Origin: Arthrobacter sp. TPD3018
GTDB lineage: Bacteria; Pseudomonadota; Alphaproteobacteria; Sphingomonadales; Sphingomonadaceae
Length of the DNA stretch: 51,697 nt
Direction of reading: 5' to 3'
Assembly (NCBI GenBank): GCA_003075315.1
Contig: QDFQ01000011.1
Span: 1-51,697 of the forward strand
Shown here: positions 1 to 7,484 of the stretch, piece by piece
Layout: each line of letters begins with the position of its first letter
Position numbering within the stretch: the first letter of the stretch is position 1
Made by a program: the position numbers and the translations under genes
Notes under the pieces: model-generated
What the model was told of the DNA's origin: nothing
The model's input: the letters and a program-made list of their open reading frames with translations, nothing else
Databases searched by the model: none

Positions 1-209
1 ATGCAGTCCACGCTCTGGTTTATCGGCAATCCTTCGCCATACCGGGGATGGGCAACCAGCTCACATATTTGGCGAGCAGGGTTCTACCTCGATCGTTGGT
101 CAATCGGATTGCCGCCCTCCCATATCGGCGCCCGTAGGGCGGCACCACATAAAAGGGGCAGGAAAGCCTGCGAATAGCATCTGCTGGCATCGTACCGGAT
201 TTGTTCGCC
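1..209. other. Interior end of a Tn3-family transposon, no recognisable gene
   Basis: This stretch lies inside the Tn3-type inverted repeat at 210-247, so it should be the terminal interior of a transposon that continues left of the window. A frame open from base 1 to a TAG at 175-177 exists, but its translation resembles no TnpA C-terminus or other family I know. A short GC-rich hairpin is visible near 129-146. I see no gene I can support. Confidence 0.5.
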
Positions 210-247
210 CTTAGCGTGCAGATACGTCACTTTCGTGTAGTCACCCC
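210..247 (-). repeat. Tn3-family 38-bp terminal inverted repeat (one end)
   Basis: Read on the minus strand, the segment is exactly 38 bases, starts GGGG and ends CACGCTAAG. That is the length and the end signature (GGGG...TAAG) of Tn3-family inverted repeats. The GGGG end points right and abuts the broken merR, so the transposon body lies to the left. The adjoining 5 bases, 248-252 (TAGAT), would be one copy of the target duplication; the other copy is outside the window. Confidence 0.75.
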
Positions 248-529
248 TAGATGGTGAGCCGCGATCTCGCGGACCTCACTGCATGACGCCTGCGCAGAAC
301 CGCCAAGAGACAGGATCGCGCGCACCTCGGCCGGGGAGAAGCCGAGTTCGCGCGCGCGACGGACGAACCCAAGTGCGCGGACGTGACCGGTCCCATATAC
401 CCGCCGCCCGCCGCTTGTGCGGGGTGGCGTTGCGAGAACACCAACGCGCTCGAAGTACCGGATCGTCTCGATATTCACGCCAGTCCGGCGAGACAGCTCG
501 CCGATCGTGATGCTTTCCTCAACGCGCAT
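227..529 (-). pseudogene. MerR-type mercury regulator, 3' truncated by transposon end
   Basis: The N-terminal 90 or so residues form a typical MerR winged helix-turn-helix (TIGELSRRTGVNIETIRYFE) followed by the start of the dimer helix with the first metal-ligand cysteine (QASCSEV). After AAHHL the frame enters the Tn3 inverted repeat and stops 6 codons later, giving about 100 aa instead of about 130-145. The C-terminal half of the dimer helix and the two cysteines that complete the Hg(II) site are missing, so metal sensing should be lost. ATG at 529 is chosen because it sits just outside the shared divergent operator (537-567); longer upstream frames run through that operator and merT. Confidence 0.85.
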
Positions 530-536
530 ATATTGC

Positions 537-567
537 TTGCTCCTGTAGTCACTACAGGATGCATAAC
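537..567 (+). promoter_or_regulatory. MerR-type operator/promoter of merT
   Basis: A -35-like TTGCTC (537-542) is followed by a dyad CCTGTAGT-C-ACTACAGG (542-558) and a -10-like element around CATAAC (562-567), with an over-long spacer of 19 bp. This is the DNA-distorting promoter layout used by MerR activators. It lies between the divergent broken merR and merT. Confidence 0.8.
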
Positions 568-591
568 GGGCTAACCCGCTAGAGGCGATAG

Positions 592-1008
592 ATGAACCAA
601 GAGACCATCCCGCGTGAACCCCTAGGCGCACCAACGTCACGACGTCGCGCCGACACGGGGCTATCCGCCCTCGGCGCGCTTGCGAGCTTAGCCGCTGTTC
701 TAGCTGCGGCGTCATGCTGCGTCCTGCCCCTCGCACTCGCGGCGCTCGGCCTGGGGGCGGGCCTGTCCAGCAACTTCGCCGCGCTGATACCACTACGGTG
801 GCCGCTAACGGCGACCTCCCTCATCGGCTTGGCTGCTGGGTGGTGGGCCTACGCGCAGCGGCGGAGGTCCTGTGCTGGGGACCGGTCCTGCACAATGCCG
901 CTGCCCTCGCGCGCGACACCTATCCTGCTCGCGATTGGAACGGTTCTGACGCTTATCGCGTTCGCCTGGGACCTCCTAGAAGCGCCGCTGATGAACGCGC
1001 TTTCCTGA
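592..1008 (+). CDS. merT: Mercuric ion transporter MerT
   Basis: Inner-membrane Hg(II) uptake protein, 138 aa, which hands Hg(II) to cytoplasmic thiols for reduction. About three hydrophobic segments are visible. The family cysteine pair lies in the first (SCCVLPLALAALGLGAG, Cys42-Cys43), and a second pair, Cys94 and Cys100, lies in the cytoplasmic loop. ATG 592 follows a GAGGCGATA ribosome site and the MerR operator. The stop overlaps the next start (TGATG), so translation of the GDCCVxC protein is probably coupled. The adjacent regulator is broken, so expression may depend on another MerR, such as the one at 28131. Confidence 0.9.
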   Translation: MNQETIPREPLGAPTSRRRADTGLSALGALASLAAVLAAASCCVLPLALAALGLGAGLSSNFAALIPLRWPLTATSLIGLAAGWWAYAQRRRSCAGDRSCTMPLPSRATPILLAIGTVLTLIAFAWDLLEAPLMNALS

Positions 1009-1229
1009 TGCAGCTCACCTCAACCCTGACCTGTCCCAAATGCGGCGGGGTGGCCACCGAAAGGATGCCCACCAACGCCTGCCAATTCTTCTATGATTGC
1101 CGGCATTGCGCGGTGGTGCTGCGGCCCCTGGCTGGCGACTGCTGCGTGTTCTGCTCATTTGGCGATGTCCCATGCCCTCCGATCCAGGAAGCGAAAGCAA
1201 ACGGGACTGTGGCGGGCTGCTGCGGGTGA
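1008..1229 (+). CDS. GDCCVxC-domain cysteine-rich small protein (copy 1)
   Basis: A 73-aa protein with 11 cysteines: CxxC at 9-12, CxxC at 31-34, the signature GDCCVFCSFGDVPCPPIQ at 43-60, and a C-terminal CysCys pair (71-72). There is no signal peptide or membrane segment, so it should be cytoplasmic. It belongs to the GDCCVxC family, in which some members carry selenocysteine; here all positions are Cys. The biochemical role is not established. ATG 1008 overlaps the merT stop, a pairing repeated in the second mercury module at 29474. Inference: a soluble thiol carrier or chaperone for Hg(II) entering through MerT, filling the place of the absent MerP. Confidence 0.85.
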   Translation: MQLTSTLTCPKCGGVATERMPTNACQFFYDCRHCAVVLRPLAGDCCVFCSFGDVPCPPIQEAKANGTVAGCCG

Positions 1230-1393
1230 GGCGATAGCTTCACGTTTCTTCGTGAACTGGGGTCCTGCTCGCCAAGGTCGCGCAAGCGAAATTGCCTACT
1301 TCGGTCTTATTCGACCGGTTCCTGACCTGCCTCAACTGCTCATTTTCGAGAGGGCATTTGAACAGGATAGCATTTCGGGCGCTTCAAAAACCC

Positions 1394-1424
1394 TTGCTCC
1401 TCCAGTTGCTAGAGCATGTAACCG
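1394..1424 (+). promoter_or_regulatory. MerR-type promoter upstream of retropepsin-like gene
   Basis: TTGCTC (1394-1399), then the 19-bp spacer CTCCAGTTGCTAGAGCATG (1400-1418), then a weak -10, TAACCG (1419-1424). The dyad CTCCAG/CTAGAG matches 5 of 6 positions. The layout equals the other MerR operators in this window (537, 3145, 28532), and the spacer is closest to the one at 28538. It would start transcription near 1431, upstream of the ribosome site at 1453-1457. Confidence 0.65.
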
Positions 1425-1464
1425 CAATTTGCTCTCCTGCGGACGGGGGGCTGGAGGTGGCTTT

Positions 1465-2694
1465 TTGACGGCCCGTGTTGAAGCAATCGGTATGTCTCGA
1501 CGCTCATTAGTGGCGCGGCTGGTGGCCTGTGGAACCGGCTTGGTGCTCGGTTCTCCAACGCTCGCGCGACAGACTTCCCGGTCTGCGGCCTCGTGGAACT
1601 TCGGCGCGGCTCACCTCGAATGGGAGCCGCTGGAAGTCGGCACGGGTGATACCCTCCTTGTTTCGGCACAAGTGCGCGGAGTGCCGGCGCGGGCGGTGCT
1701 CGACAGTGGCAGCGGCGCGTCGATCATGAGCACGGCGCTCGCGGCGAAGCTCGGCTTGAACAATGGTGAGCGGCGCATGATTAGCGGGCTGAGCGCCAAG
1801 GCCCCGGTGCTGCTGGTCCGCGACATCGACGTACAGCTCGCCCGCGAAACCCGTCGCTTACCCTTTGCCGTTGTTGGTGATCTGAGTTCAGTGTCGGCGG
1901 CCTTCGGACGACCGATCGACGTTCTCCTCGGTGCCGATATGTTCACGGGCAGCTGCATCGCGCTCGATTTCGCGAACAGGCGTATGGCGGTCGTCAAGTC
2001 AGGCACGTTTCTCGCCGGCCCCGACTGGCGCGCTGTCGCGCTCGGACGCGGTGCCAAGCAGGAGCTGTTCATCCGGGCCTCCGTCGAGGGCCTGTCTCCC
2101 GTGCCCTTGATGATCGATCTTGGCAGCTCGGCCGCGCTGATGCTCTCGTCGGCCTATGCCCGCGATCAAGGGCTGTTGAACGGGAAGCTCGTCTCGACCG
2201 CGGCGATCGGCGGCGTCGATGGTGTGCGTATCAACGATGCTTTCACGATCCAGAACATCAACATCGAAGGGCTTGGCGTCTCGAACGTCCCCACACTCGG
2301 GATGAGAGCTTGGCTCTCCACCAGCACGGTTGGCAATGTCGGCCTACCGCTGATCGCTCAATTCGACGTGGTGTTCGACGTGACCGCCGGATTCGTGTGG
2401 CTCCGGCCACTCGGTCCTCGTCGTCGCCTGCCGATGCTGAAGGACCGTAGCGGCCTTGGCCTCGCAGCCTCACCAACGGCGCTCACCGTTGTTCATGTGG
2501 CGGCGAACAGTCCCGCGGAAAAGGCTGGCTGGGCGGTCGGCGACCGGATCGTGGCGGTGAACGGCCATTCGATCGATGCGAACTATACGCGTGGGGAGCT
2601 CTGGCAAGTGCGCTCCCGGCCTGCTGGCACCCTCGTAAAGCTGACGATGGCCTCGGGTGATGTGCGCGAGCTCAGGCTGGCCGATTATTATTGA
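1465..2694 (+). CDS. Exported retropepsin-like aspartyl protease with PDZ domain
   Basis: About 409 aa. The N-terminus carries a twin-arginine-like signal (SRRSLVARLV, then a hydrophobic run). Two retropepsin-like lobes follow, with a DSGS motif at about residues 80-83 and a second DLGS motif around residue 215, then a PDZ domain at the C-terminus (NSPAEKAGWAVGDRI, about 328-409). It is probably a periplasmic peptidase or peptide-binding protein. TTG 1465 is preferred because GGAGG lies 7 nt upstream and a MerR-type promoter lies at 1394-1424; ATG 1492 is the alternative but lacks a ribosome site. The 3' end overlaps the convergent merR-like gene by 7 nt. The substrate is unknown. Confidence 0.75.
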   Translation: MTARVEAIGMSRRSLVARLVACGTGLVLGSPTLARQTSRSAASWNFGAAHLEWEPLEVGTGDTLLVSAQVRGVPARAVLDSGSGASIMSTALAAKLGLNNGERRMISGLSAKAPVLLVRDIDVQLARETRRLPFAVVGDLSSVSAAFGRPIDVLLGADMFTGSCIALDFANRRMAVVKSGTFLAGPDWRAVALGRGAKQELFIRASVEGLSPVPLMIDLGSSAALMLSSAYARDQGLLNGKLVSTAAIGGVDGVRINDAFTIQNINIEGLGVSNVPTLGMRAWLSTSTVGNVGLPLIAQFDVVFDVTAGFVWLRPLGPRRRLPMLKDRSGLGLAASPTALTVVHVAANSPAEKAGWAVGDRIVAVNGHSIDANYTRGELWQVRSRPAGTLVKLTMASGDVRELRLADYY

Positions 2695-3107
2695 TCGGCT
2701 TGAGGGTGGCCTTTGCCGATCGCCTTCATGATCCGACAATCGGCCATGCGCGCCTTGGTGCAGCTCTGGCTGAGCATTGCCAACTCATCCCGCAACACCG
2801 CGAGTTGCGCCAGTCTCTCCTCCACATCCTTGAGGTGCTGAGCAGCGATAGCTGAGGCGGCACCACAATCCTGGTCCGGGTTCTGCGCCAGCCCCATCAA
2901 CGAACGGATCTCGTCGACGGAGAAGCCAAGCCGGCGACCGTTGCGGATGAAGTGCAAACGCTCAATGTCACTGGCATCGTAGGTTCTGCGACCCGACGCC
3001 GTGCGAGGGGCGGATCGGAGCAACCCGATCGACTCATAAAAGCGGATCGTCGTCACCTTCGTCGAGGTCTCGCTGGCGAGCTGCCCAATCATCACCGGCT
3101 TCATCAT
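2688..3107 (-). CDS. MerR-family heavy-metal-responsive regulator
   Basis: A 139-aa MerR family activator/repressor. It has an N-terminal winged helix-turn-helix (IGQLASETSTKVTTIRFYE), a long dimerisation helix and three candidate metal ligands: Cys in NPDQDCG, and a C-terminal pair spaced C-x7-C (SCTKARMADC). This resembles the Cd/Pb/Zn- or Hg-sensing branch; the exact metal cannot be told from the sequence. It is divergent from the CDF transporter at 3183, and the operator at 3145-3175 lies between them, so it most likely controls the large metal operon. Two ATGs (3107, 3104) are adjacent; 3107 is used. Confidence 0.88.
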   Translation of the reverse strand: MMKPVMIGQLASETSTKVTTIRFYESIGLLRSAPRTASGRRTYDASDIERLHFIRNGRRLGFSVDEIRSLMGLAQNPDQDCGAASAIAAQHLKDVEERLAQLAVLRDELAMLSQSCTKARMADCRIMKAIGKGHPQADQ

Positions 3108-3144
3108 GCCATCCTTGCTTATGCGAACGTGTCGCACATTTCGC

Positions 3145-3175
3145 TTGCTTCTACAGCGACTGGAGGTGGTAAGGA
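3145..3175 (+). promoter_or_regulatory. MerR-type operator/promoter of the metal-efflux operon
   Basis: TTGCTT (3145-3150), the 19-bp spacer CTACAGCGACTGGAGGTGG (3151-3169) with the dyad CTACAG/CTGGAG, then TAAGGA (3170-3175) as the -10. The long spacer marks it as MerR-activated. The -10 ends only 7 nt before the ATG at 3183, so the mRNA would begin at or next to the start codon. Confidence 0.82.
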
Positions 3176-3182
3176 AGGCCGC

Positions 3183-3809
3183 ATGAATGCTTCTACCGAA
3201 AGCTGCGGGTGCCACGGGGAGCCCGCGCGCGCGCAAACCGATCCGGCCTATCGCCGTGCGCTGCTGACCGTCGTGGTGCTCAACCTCGGCTTCGGAGTCG
3301 CCGAGCTGTTCGGCGGGTTCATCGCCGATAGCCAAGCGCTGAAAGCGGATTCCCTCGATTTTCTCGGGGACGGGTCGATCAGCCTTATCGGTCTTCTCGC
3401 GCTTGCCTGGTCCGCACGGGCGAGGGCAAAGGTCGCGCTGACGCAGGGGTTGTTTCTCGGTGCGCTTGGCGTGGGCGTAATCGGTTTCGCGATTTGGCGC
3501 GCCCTGAACGCAACCGCGCCGGATGCCGAACTGATGGGCACAATCGGCGTTGTCGCGCTCGCGATCAATGTCGTGTCCGCCTTGGTGCTTGCGCGTTTCC
3601 GGGAAGGGGACGCCAATGTTCGCGCGATCTGGCTGTTCAGCCGCAACGACGCGCTCGCCAATGTCGCGGTGATCGCCGCGGCCGGTCTGGTGGCGTGGAC
3701 AGGAAGCGCCTGGCCGGACCTCGCCGTCGCCGGCCTCATCGCCCTCCTGTTCCTCCACTCCGCTTATGAAATCGTCACTGGCGCTCGGCGCGAACTGGGA
3801 GAGCGGTAG
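3183..3809 (+). CDS. Short CDF-family cation efflux transporter
   Basis: A 208-aa membrane protein with about six hydrophobic segments and the CDF fold pattern. The short N-terminal Cys/His stretch (SCGCHGE) may bind metal. The transmembrane metal motifs are unusual (ADSLDFLGD and FSRNDALANV; no HxxxD). It ends after the sixth helix, lacking the cytoplasmic dimer domain of the usual 300-aa CDF exporters. It is the first gene behind the MerR-type operator, which supports a role in divalent metal export. Its stop overlaps the next start (TAGTG). The -10 box is so close that translation is probably leaderless; the AAGGAAGG at 3171-3178 falls in or before the predicted transcription start. Confidence 0.82.
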   Translation: MNASTESCGCHGEPARAQTDPAYRRALLTVVVLNLGFGVAELFGGFIADSQALKADSLDFLGDGSISLIGLLALAWSARARAKVALTQGLFLGALGVGVIGFAIWRALNATAPDAELMGTIGVVALAINVVSALVLARFREGDANVRAIWLFSRNDALANVAVIAAAGLVAWTGSAWPDLAVAGLIALLFLHSAYEIVTGARRELGER

Positions 3810-5776
3810 TGCGTCTGCTCACCTTGATCCGGGCAATGCTCTCGCTGCGGCTGCTCGCCGCGCTCGCTGCGCTGCTGATCCCTGCTGCGGCATTCGCCGA
3901 ACCCGGCGACGTGCAAACCGCATGGCGGCTGCTCGACTATATGGCCGTCGATTATGGAGGCGCGGTCGCGAACGGTCGGATCAAGAGCGCGTCGGAATAC
4001 GCCGAAATGAATGAGTTTGCCGCGTCGGTCTCGACACGGCTTCAAGGCCTGCCGGCGAAGCCGGAGCGCCAAGCCCTCATTCAGCGGGCCGCCAACCTCC
4101 AAGCGGTAATCGCGGAAAAGGGATCGACTGAACAGGTGGCAACACTGGCGCACGGGCTCGCGGCCGATCTGCTGCGCGCCTACCCGGTGCCGCTCGCGCC
4201 CGATAAGGCTCCGAACCTCGTCTCCAGCGATGCACTGTTCCGACAATCCTGCGCGTCCTGCCACGGGATGACGGGCAACGGCCGTGGCCCTGACGCCGCC
4301 AAGCTCGCTACGCCCCCGATTGCTTTCACCGATGCCGAGCGCGCGCGCCAGCGCAGCGTGTTCGCGCTCTATCAGGTGGTGACGCAAGGCATCGACGGGA
4401 CCGCGATGCAGAGCTTCGCCGATCTGCCCAACGATCAGCGCTGGGCGTTAGCATTCCGAGCCGGGAGCTTCGCCTTCACGGATGCGCAGGCGCGCGAAGG
4501 CGAGCGGCTTTGGAAATCCGACCCGACCCTTCGCCGGCGCATTCCGGACCTGAAAACCCTGGTCGCGCTCACCCCGGCCGCGCTCGGCGCGGCGATCGGC
4601 GACGCCAAGGCTGACGCCGTGCTCGCGTTCCTGCGTCGTCATCCCGAACAGGTGATACAACAGGCTCCCGGCTCGCTCGCGGTCGCCCGCGCCAAACTCG
4701 CCGAAAGCGTGGCGGCTGCGCGGCGCGGCGATGCGCGCATGGCGAAAGAGCTGGCGCTGTCGGCCTATCTCGATGGGTTCGAGCCGATCGAGCCAACACT
4801 CACCGCGCGCGACGCGACGCTGATGGGTCGAATCGAGGGCGCGATGGGGGAGTTCCGCGCCTCGATCGACCGGGGCGCGTCGCCCGATGATCTCGCGGAG
4901 AAGGTCGCAGTACTGGGCGGCCTTTTCGACGATGCGGAAGCGGCGCTCGCGCCTGATGCCGCCACCGAAGCGTCCACGTTCCTGGGCGCGTTCACGATCC
5001 TGCTGCGTGAAGGGCTCGAAGCCCTGCTCATCGTTGTCGCCATGATCGCGTTCCTGCGTAAAGCCGAGCGCGGCGAGGCGCTGCGGTACGTGCATGGCGG
5101 CTGGGTCAGCGCGATCATCGCGGGCGGGATCACCTGGGCGGTCGCCACCTATGCGATCGGGATCAGCGGTGCGAGCCGGGAGCTGACGGAAGGGTTTGGC
5201 TCGCTGTTCGCCGCGGTCGTGCTGCTCTCGGTCGGGATTTGGATGCACGGCAAGGCGCAGGCCGATCAGTGGCAGCGCTATATTCGCGAGAAGATGTCGC
5301 GGGCGCTCTCGGGCGGGTCGGGCTGGTTCCTGTTCGGGCTGGCGTTCGTCGTAGTTTATCGCGAGGTCTTCGAGACGATCCTGTTCTATGCCGCGCTTTC
5401 GGCGCAAGGTGACAACGGGATGCTTCTCGCGGGGGCCGGGTCGGCGATTGGACTGCTCAGCCTGATCGCTTGGGCCATGCTTCGCTACAGTCGCAAGCTG
5501 CCGATCGCGCAGTTCTTCCGCTATAGCTCCTGGCTCATGGCGGTCCTGACCGTCGTGCTGGCGGGTAAAGGCGTCGCCGCGCTCCAGGAAGCCGGCCTTA
5601 TCAACATCGCACCGCTCGCGGACGTGCCACGGCTGTCGATGCTCGGCGTGTTTCCCACTTGGCAATCGGTGCTGGCGCAACTCCTGATGGCGGTCGCCAT
5701 TGCGGTCGGGTTCGCCTGGAACGGGCGCGACCGATCCCGCTCGGGTTCCGGCTCAGTGACCCTTGGTTCGAATTAG
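3809..5776 (+). CDS. pbrT: Cytochrome c / FTR1-family permease (PbrT-like)
   Basis: 655 aa. A signal peptide (AALLIPAAAFAEP) leads to a periplasmic domain with one haem-binding CASCH motif (148-152). From about residue 385 comes an FTR1-type iron/lead permease with about seven membrane segments and the two RExxE motifs (REGLE at 400-404, REVFE at 518-522). The same cytochrome-permease fusion is typical of PbrT-like Pb(II) uptake proteins and bacterial high-affinity iron permeases; the metal is not determined by the sequence. GTG 3809 overlaps the stop of the CDF gene, so it is in the same operon under the MerR-type promoter. Confidence 0.85.
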   Translation: MRLLTLIRAMLSLRLLAALAALLIPAAAFAEPGDVQTAWRLLDYMAVDYGGAVANGRIKSASEYAEMNEFAASVSTRLQGLPAKPERQALIQRAANLQAVIAEKGSTEQVATLAHGLAADLLRAYPVPLAPDKAPNLVSSDALFRQSCASCHGMTGNGRGPDAAKLATPPIAFTDAERARQRSVFALYQVVTQGIDGTAMQSFADLPNDQRWALAFRAGSFAFTDAQAREGERLWKSDPTLRRRIPDLKTLVALTPAALGAAIGDAKADAVLAFLRRHPEQVIQQAPGSLAVARAKLAESVAAARRGDARMAKELALSAYLDGFEPIEPTLTARDATLMGRIEGAMGEFRASIDRGASPDDLAEKVAVLGGLFDDAEAALAPDAATEASTFLGAFTILLREGLEALLIVVAMIAFLRKAERGEALRYVHGGWVSAIIAGGITWAVATYAIGISGASRELTEGFGSLFAAVVLLSVGIWMHGKAQADQWQRYIREKMSRALSGGSGWFLFGLAFVVVYREVFETILFYAALSAQGDNGMLLAGAGSAIGLLSLIAWAMLRYSRKLPIAQFFRYSSWLMAVLTVVLAGKGVAALQEAGLINIAPLADVPRLSMLGVFPTWQSVLAQLLMAVAIAVGFAWNGRDRSRSGSGSVTLGSN

Positions 5777-5816
5777 TGCAATGACATGAAAACCCTTCCG
5801 TGATAGAGGCAAGCTA

Positions 5817-6146
5817 GTGCGAGCCTTTTTGCCTTTCCTGACATGCCTGATGCTGGTCCTGACCAGCTTCTCCGGCATGGCCCATGCCGCCGATCTGGCG
5901 GGGGGAAGCATCGCGGGCGTTGAGTTCACGGTCCATACCGCCGGTGACATCGATCAGGTGCCATCGGACTCGGACAAGAATGTCCCGCATCATCACAATT
6001 ATTGTCACGGACACGACGTCGGCGCGCCTGCGCGCACGACGATGGAATATACCCCCGTCCTCACAGTGCCCAAGCCGACAATCTCCGCCTCTGCGTCGCT
6101 CGACGGCCGCACCGGCATGGTCCATTTGAGGCCCCCCCAAGCCTGA
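5817..6146 (+). CDS. Small exported His-containing protein upstream of czcC
   Basis: A 109-aa protein with a clear signal peptide (FLTCLMLVLTSFSGMAHA) and a mature region with a His cluster (PHHHNYCHGHD) that could bind metal in the periplasm. It has no domain that I recognise. Small His-containing exported proteins are common just ahead of czcCBA in alphaproteobacteria, which suggests a periplasmic metal-binding helper; this is inference. GTG 5817 follows an AGAGGCAAG site, and the gap to pbrT is only 40 nt. Confidence 0.7.
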   Translation: MRAFLPFLTCLMLVLTSFSGMAHAADLAGGSIAGVEFTVHTAGDIDQVPSDSDKNVPHHHNYCHGHDVGAPARTTMEYTPVLTVPKPTISASASLDGRTGMVHLRPPQA

Positions 6147-6206
6147 CGTCCGATTTGGGCGTGCGTTGGCGCGCCCCTGTCGATCATCGTCAGGAGTCCT
6201 ATTTTC

Positions 6207-7484
6207 ATGAATCGTATCCTCGCGGCCATGCTGGCCGCAGCGTCTTGCGCCACGATGGCGCAGGCGCAGGTCGGACCGTCCGCGCCTGTTGCGCAGGATG
6301 CGCCGGTCTACACGCTTGACCAAGCGGTCAGTGCAGCGGGCGGTTCGGCCCCTGCTGCGGAAGCGGCGACAGCTGGAATCGACGCGGCCCGTGCAGGTCG
6401 CACAGTCGCCGGCTTGCGGCCCAATCCGGTGGTTCAAGGCCAAGTCGAGAATGTCATCGGCTCCGGGCCGTATCGGGGGGTCCGCAGCGCGGAAACCACG
6501 GTCGGCTTTGCGATCCCGATCGAGCTAGGCGGCAAGCGCGGCGCCCGCGTCGCGGTCGCCAATGCGCAATTGTCCCGGGCCGAGATCCAGGCCGCGATCA
6601 TCGCGGCGGATGTCCGGCTTCAGGTAACGCAGCTCTATGTCGAAGCGGTCGCGGCCGATCGCCGGGTAATGACAGCCCGCGATCAGGCCCGGATCGCCAG
6701 CGATGCGCTGCGGGCCGCGAGCGTTCGCGTGCAGGCAGGGCGGGCATCGCCACTCGAGCAACAGCGCGCGGATGTCGCGCGTATCAATGCCGACGCCAAT
6801 GTGGAGCGGCAGCTTCGCTTGGCCGAGGCGGCCCGCGCCAATCTGGCGCGTCGGATCGGACGGCCGATCGACGGCCTGCTCGATGACACGCTGCTCGATC
6901 GCCTTCCCGATGTGAACGTCTATGGGCCGTTGGCACCGGTCAACACGACCGGCACACTCGCGCTGGCGGCAGCCAACGCGGATTTCTCCATTGCCGAAGC
7001 CGGCGTGCGGCTCGCGCGCGCCAATCGCGTGCCTGACCTGAACGTCGGGCCGTCGATCCGCCGCCTGGAAGCGACCAACGACATGGCGGCGGTGTTCAGC
7101 GTGTCGATCCCGATCCCGGTGTTCAACAATGGTCGCGCCGCGATTGCGCAGGCGACCGCGCAGCGGACCCAGGCGGATGCGCAGCGCCGCGTGACCGCGC
7201 TCGACATCGAACAGGCGATCACGGACGCGCAGGCGCAGGCGGCCAATGCCGCAACGACGGCTCGTGCGGCGTCGGGGCCGGCGCTGGCGGCTGCACAGGA
7301 GGCCGCCCGCATCGCGCGGATCGGCTATCGCGAGGGCAAGTTCGGCCAGCTCGAATTGCTCGATGCTGAACGCACGCTCGCCGAAACGCGGGTCGCCGCG
7401 ATCGACGCGCTTGCCAATTACCAGAATGCCCGCGCGCAAGTGGAGCGACTGACCGCTCGTGCGCCCAATGGGGGGAATCAGTGA
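6207..7484 (+). CDS. czcC: CzcC-type outer-membrane efflux protein
   Basis: A 425-aa TolC-family outer-membrane channel subunit of a CzcCBA tripartite exporter. It has a signal peptide (MLAAASCATMAQAQ), two repeats of the coiled-coil/OEP domain, and the CzcC-like signatures VGFAIPIELGGKRGARVAVA and FSVSIPIPVFNNGRAAIAQA. It would form the trans-periplasmic duct that moves Co/Zn/Cd-type ions outward. The stop overlaps the czcB start (GTGATG), supporting coupled translation. Confidence 0.92.
   Translation: MNRILAAMLAAASCATMAQAQVGPSAPVAQDAPVYTLDQAVSAAGGSAPAAEAATAGIDAARAGRTVAGLRPNPVVQGQVENVIGSGPYRGVRSAETTVGFAIPIELGGKRGARVAVANAQLSRAEIQAAIIAADVRLQVTQLYVEAVAADRRVMTARDQARIASDALRAASVRVQAGRASPLEQQRADVARINADANVERQLRLAEAARANLARRIGRPIDGLLDDTLLDRLPDVNVYGPLAPVNTTGTLALAAANADFSIAEAGVRLARANRVPDLNVGPSIRRLEATNDMAAVFSVSIPIPVFNNGRAAIAQATAQRTQADAQRRVTALDIEQAITDAQAQAANAATTARAASGPALAAAQEAARIARIGYREGKFGQLELLDAERTLAETRVAAIDALANYQNARAQVERLTARAPNGGNQ

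Noticed and set aside
1..177. Frame open from the first base
   Set aside because: No similarity to Tn3 TnpA or any family I know, no visible upstream context; could be chance.
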